Below, piece by piece: positions 13,341 through 13,804 of a stretch of DNA of 13,804 nucleotides (its first letter is position 1; the number at the start of each line of letters is the position of its first letter). The notes below the pieces were generated by a model, which saw nothing but the letters and a program-made list of their open reading frames with translations, did no database searches and was not told the origin of the DNA. Source of the DNA: Aphodosoma sp045614825 (GTDB lineage: Bacteria > Bacteroidota > Bacteroidia > Bacteroidales > Paludibacteraceae); assembly GCA_045614825.1 (NCBI GenBank), contig JAZLDO010000070.1:1-13804 (forward strand). The letters run 5' to 3'. Made by a program: the position numbers and the translations under genes.

Positions 13341-13804
13341 ATGGAATTAAAAGATATACAAGCTGTTAAACAACGATTTGGAATTATTGGTCTATCGCCT
13401 TCGTTGAATCGTGCGATTGACACTGCCGTGCAGGTTGCGAATACTGATTTGTCAGTATTGATTCAAGGCGAAAGTGGTGTTGGTAAGGAGAATTTTCCGC
13501 AAATCATACATCAATACAGCGCACGCAAACACAATAAATACATAGCAGTCAACTGTGGCGCAATACCCGAAGGGACTATTGACGCAGAATTATTTGGACA
13601 TGAGAAAGGATCTTTTACTAGTGCTACGTCTGATCGCAAAGGTAACTTCGAAGAGGCCAATGGAGGCACAATCTTCCTTGATGAAGTAGGCGAATTACCA
13701 CTTCAGTCACAAGTTAAATTATTGCGGGTGTTGGAATCAGGAGAGTTTATGCGCGTAGGGTCGTCGAAAGTACAGAAAACCAATGTGAGCGTAGTGGAGG
13801 CGAC
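13341..13804 (+). CDS. Sigma-54-type AAA+ transcriptional activator, 5' part (cut by the window edge)
   Basis: The first 154 codons of an NtrC-family ATPase without an N-terminal receiver: the AAA+ domain starts almost at residue 10 (RFGIIGLSPSLNRAID). Walker A is GESGVGKE (43-50), Walker B is IFLDEVGE (111-118), and the pre-sensor region is KLLRVLESGEFMRVGSSKVQ (126-145). The sigma-54-contacting loop reads GSFTSA (90-95) instead of the usual GAFTGA. The phenylalanine and threonine are kept, but the fifth-position glycine is serine. The start is the ATG at 13341 after an AT-rich leader (AATAAAACATC). The gene follows pdxB on the same strand across a repeat-filled gap. Sensor I and the rest lie beyond the edge. 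Target genes cannot be inferred. Confidence 0.88.
   Translation, partial: MELKDIQAVKQRFGIIGLSPSLNRAIDTAVQVANTDLSVLIQGESGVGKENFPQIIHQYSARKHNKYIAVNCGAIPEGTIDAELFGHEKGSFTSATSDRKGNFEEANGGTIFLDEVGELPLQSQVKLLRVLESGEFMRVGSSKVQKTNVSVVEA

Overview
The window looks like a piece of a Bacteroidales (Bacteroidota) chromosome. The evidence is its low GC content, several promoters of the Bacteroidota type (TTG, about 20 bases, then TAnnTTTG), AT-rich start regions that mostly lack a Shine-Dalgarno, BspA-type leucine-rich-repeat proteins, and a housekeeping run of DUF3784 membrane protein, pgeF, pdxB and a receiver-less sigma-54 activator. No tRNA, rRNA, CRISPR array or transposase gene was seen.

Left half (1-6300) is an accessory, defence-flavoured region. 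It holds two diverged paralogues of a type I phosphoribosyltransferase-like protein (1-929 and 5125-6087), an McrC-family PD-(D/E)xK restriction nuclease (3602-4993, minus) without an intact McrB, and three proteins I cannot assign (143, 208 and 239 aa). The most striking structure is a 20-bp core, GGGTCAACAACTATATTATT, present four times as two inverted pairs. Pair A/B (1006-1751) encloses only the 143-aa gene. Pair C/D (5091-6145) encloses only the second phosphoribosyltransferase gene. Each pair therefore bounds a compact one-gene unit with different cargo and the same ends. Unit A/B has a perfect 8-bp flanking direct repeat. Unit C/D appears to interrupt a short ORF that overlapped the mcrC start: the ORF's start is on one side and its tail on the other, in compatible frames. 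I read these as non-autonomous, transposon-like single-gene cassettes. A site-specific inversion system is the main alternative.

Middle (6200-9810, minus strand): a relic of a DUF2779-type gene, then two tandem BspA-type LRR genes without visible signal peptides, the larger with recent internal duplications, and a third LRR-like gene broken by an in-frame TGA.

Right (10190-13804, plus strand) is core genome: a DUF3784/PH-like membrane protein overlapping pgeF, then pdxB with a promoter so close to its ATG that the transcript should be nearly leaderless, then the start of a sigma-54-type AAA+ activator cut by the window edge. A roughly 90-bp intergenic repeat occurs once before pdxB and twice in tandem before the activator. 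Heptanucleotide tandem repeats of one type occur in the DUF3784 gene leader and inside pdxB.
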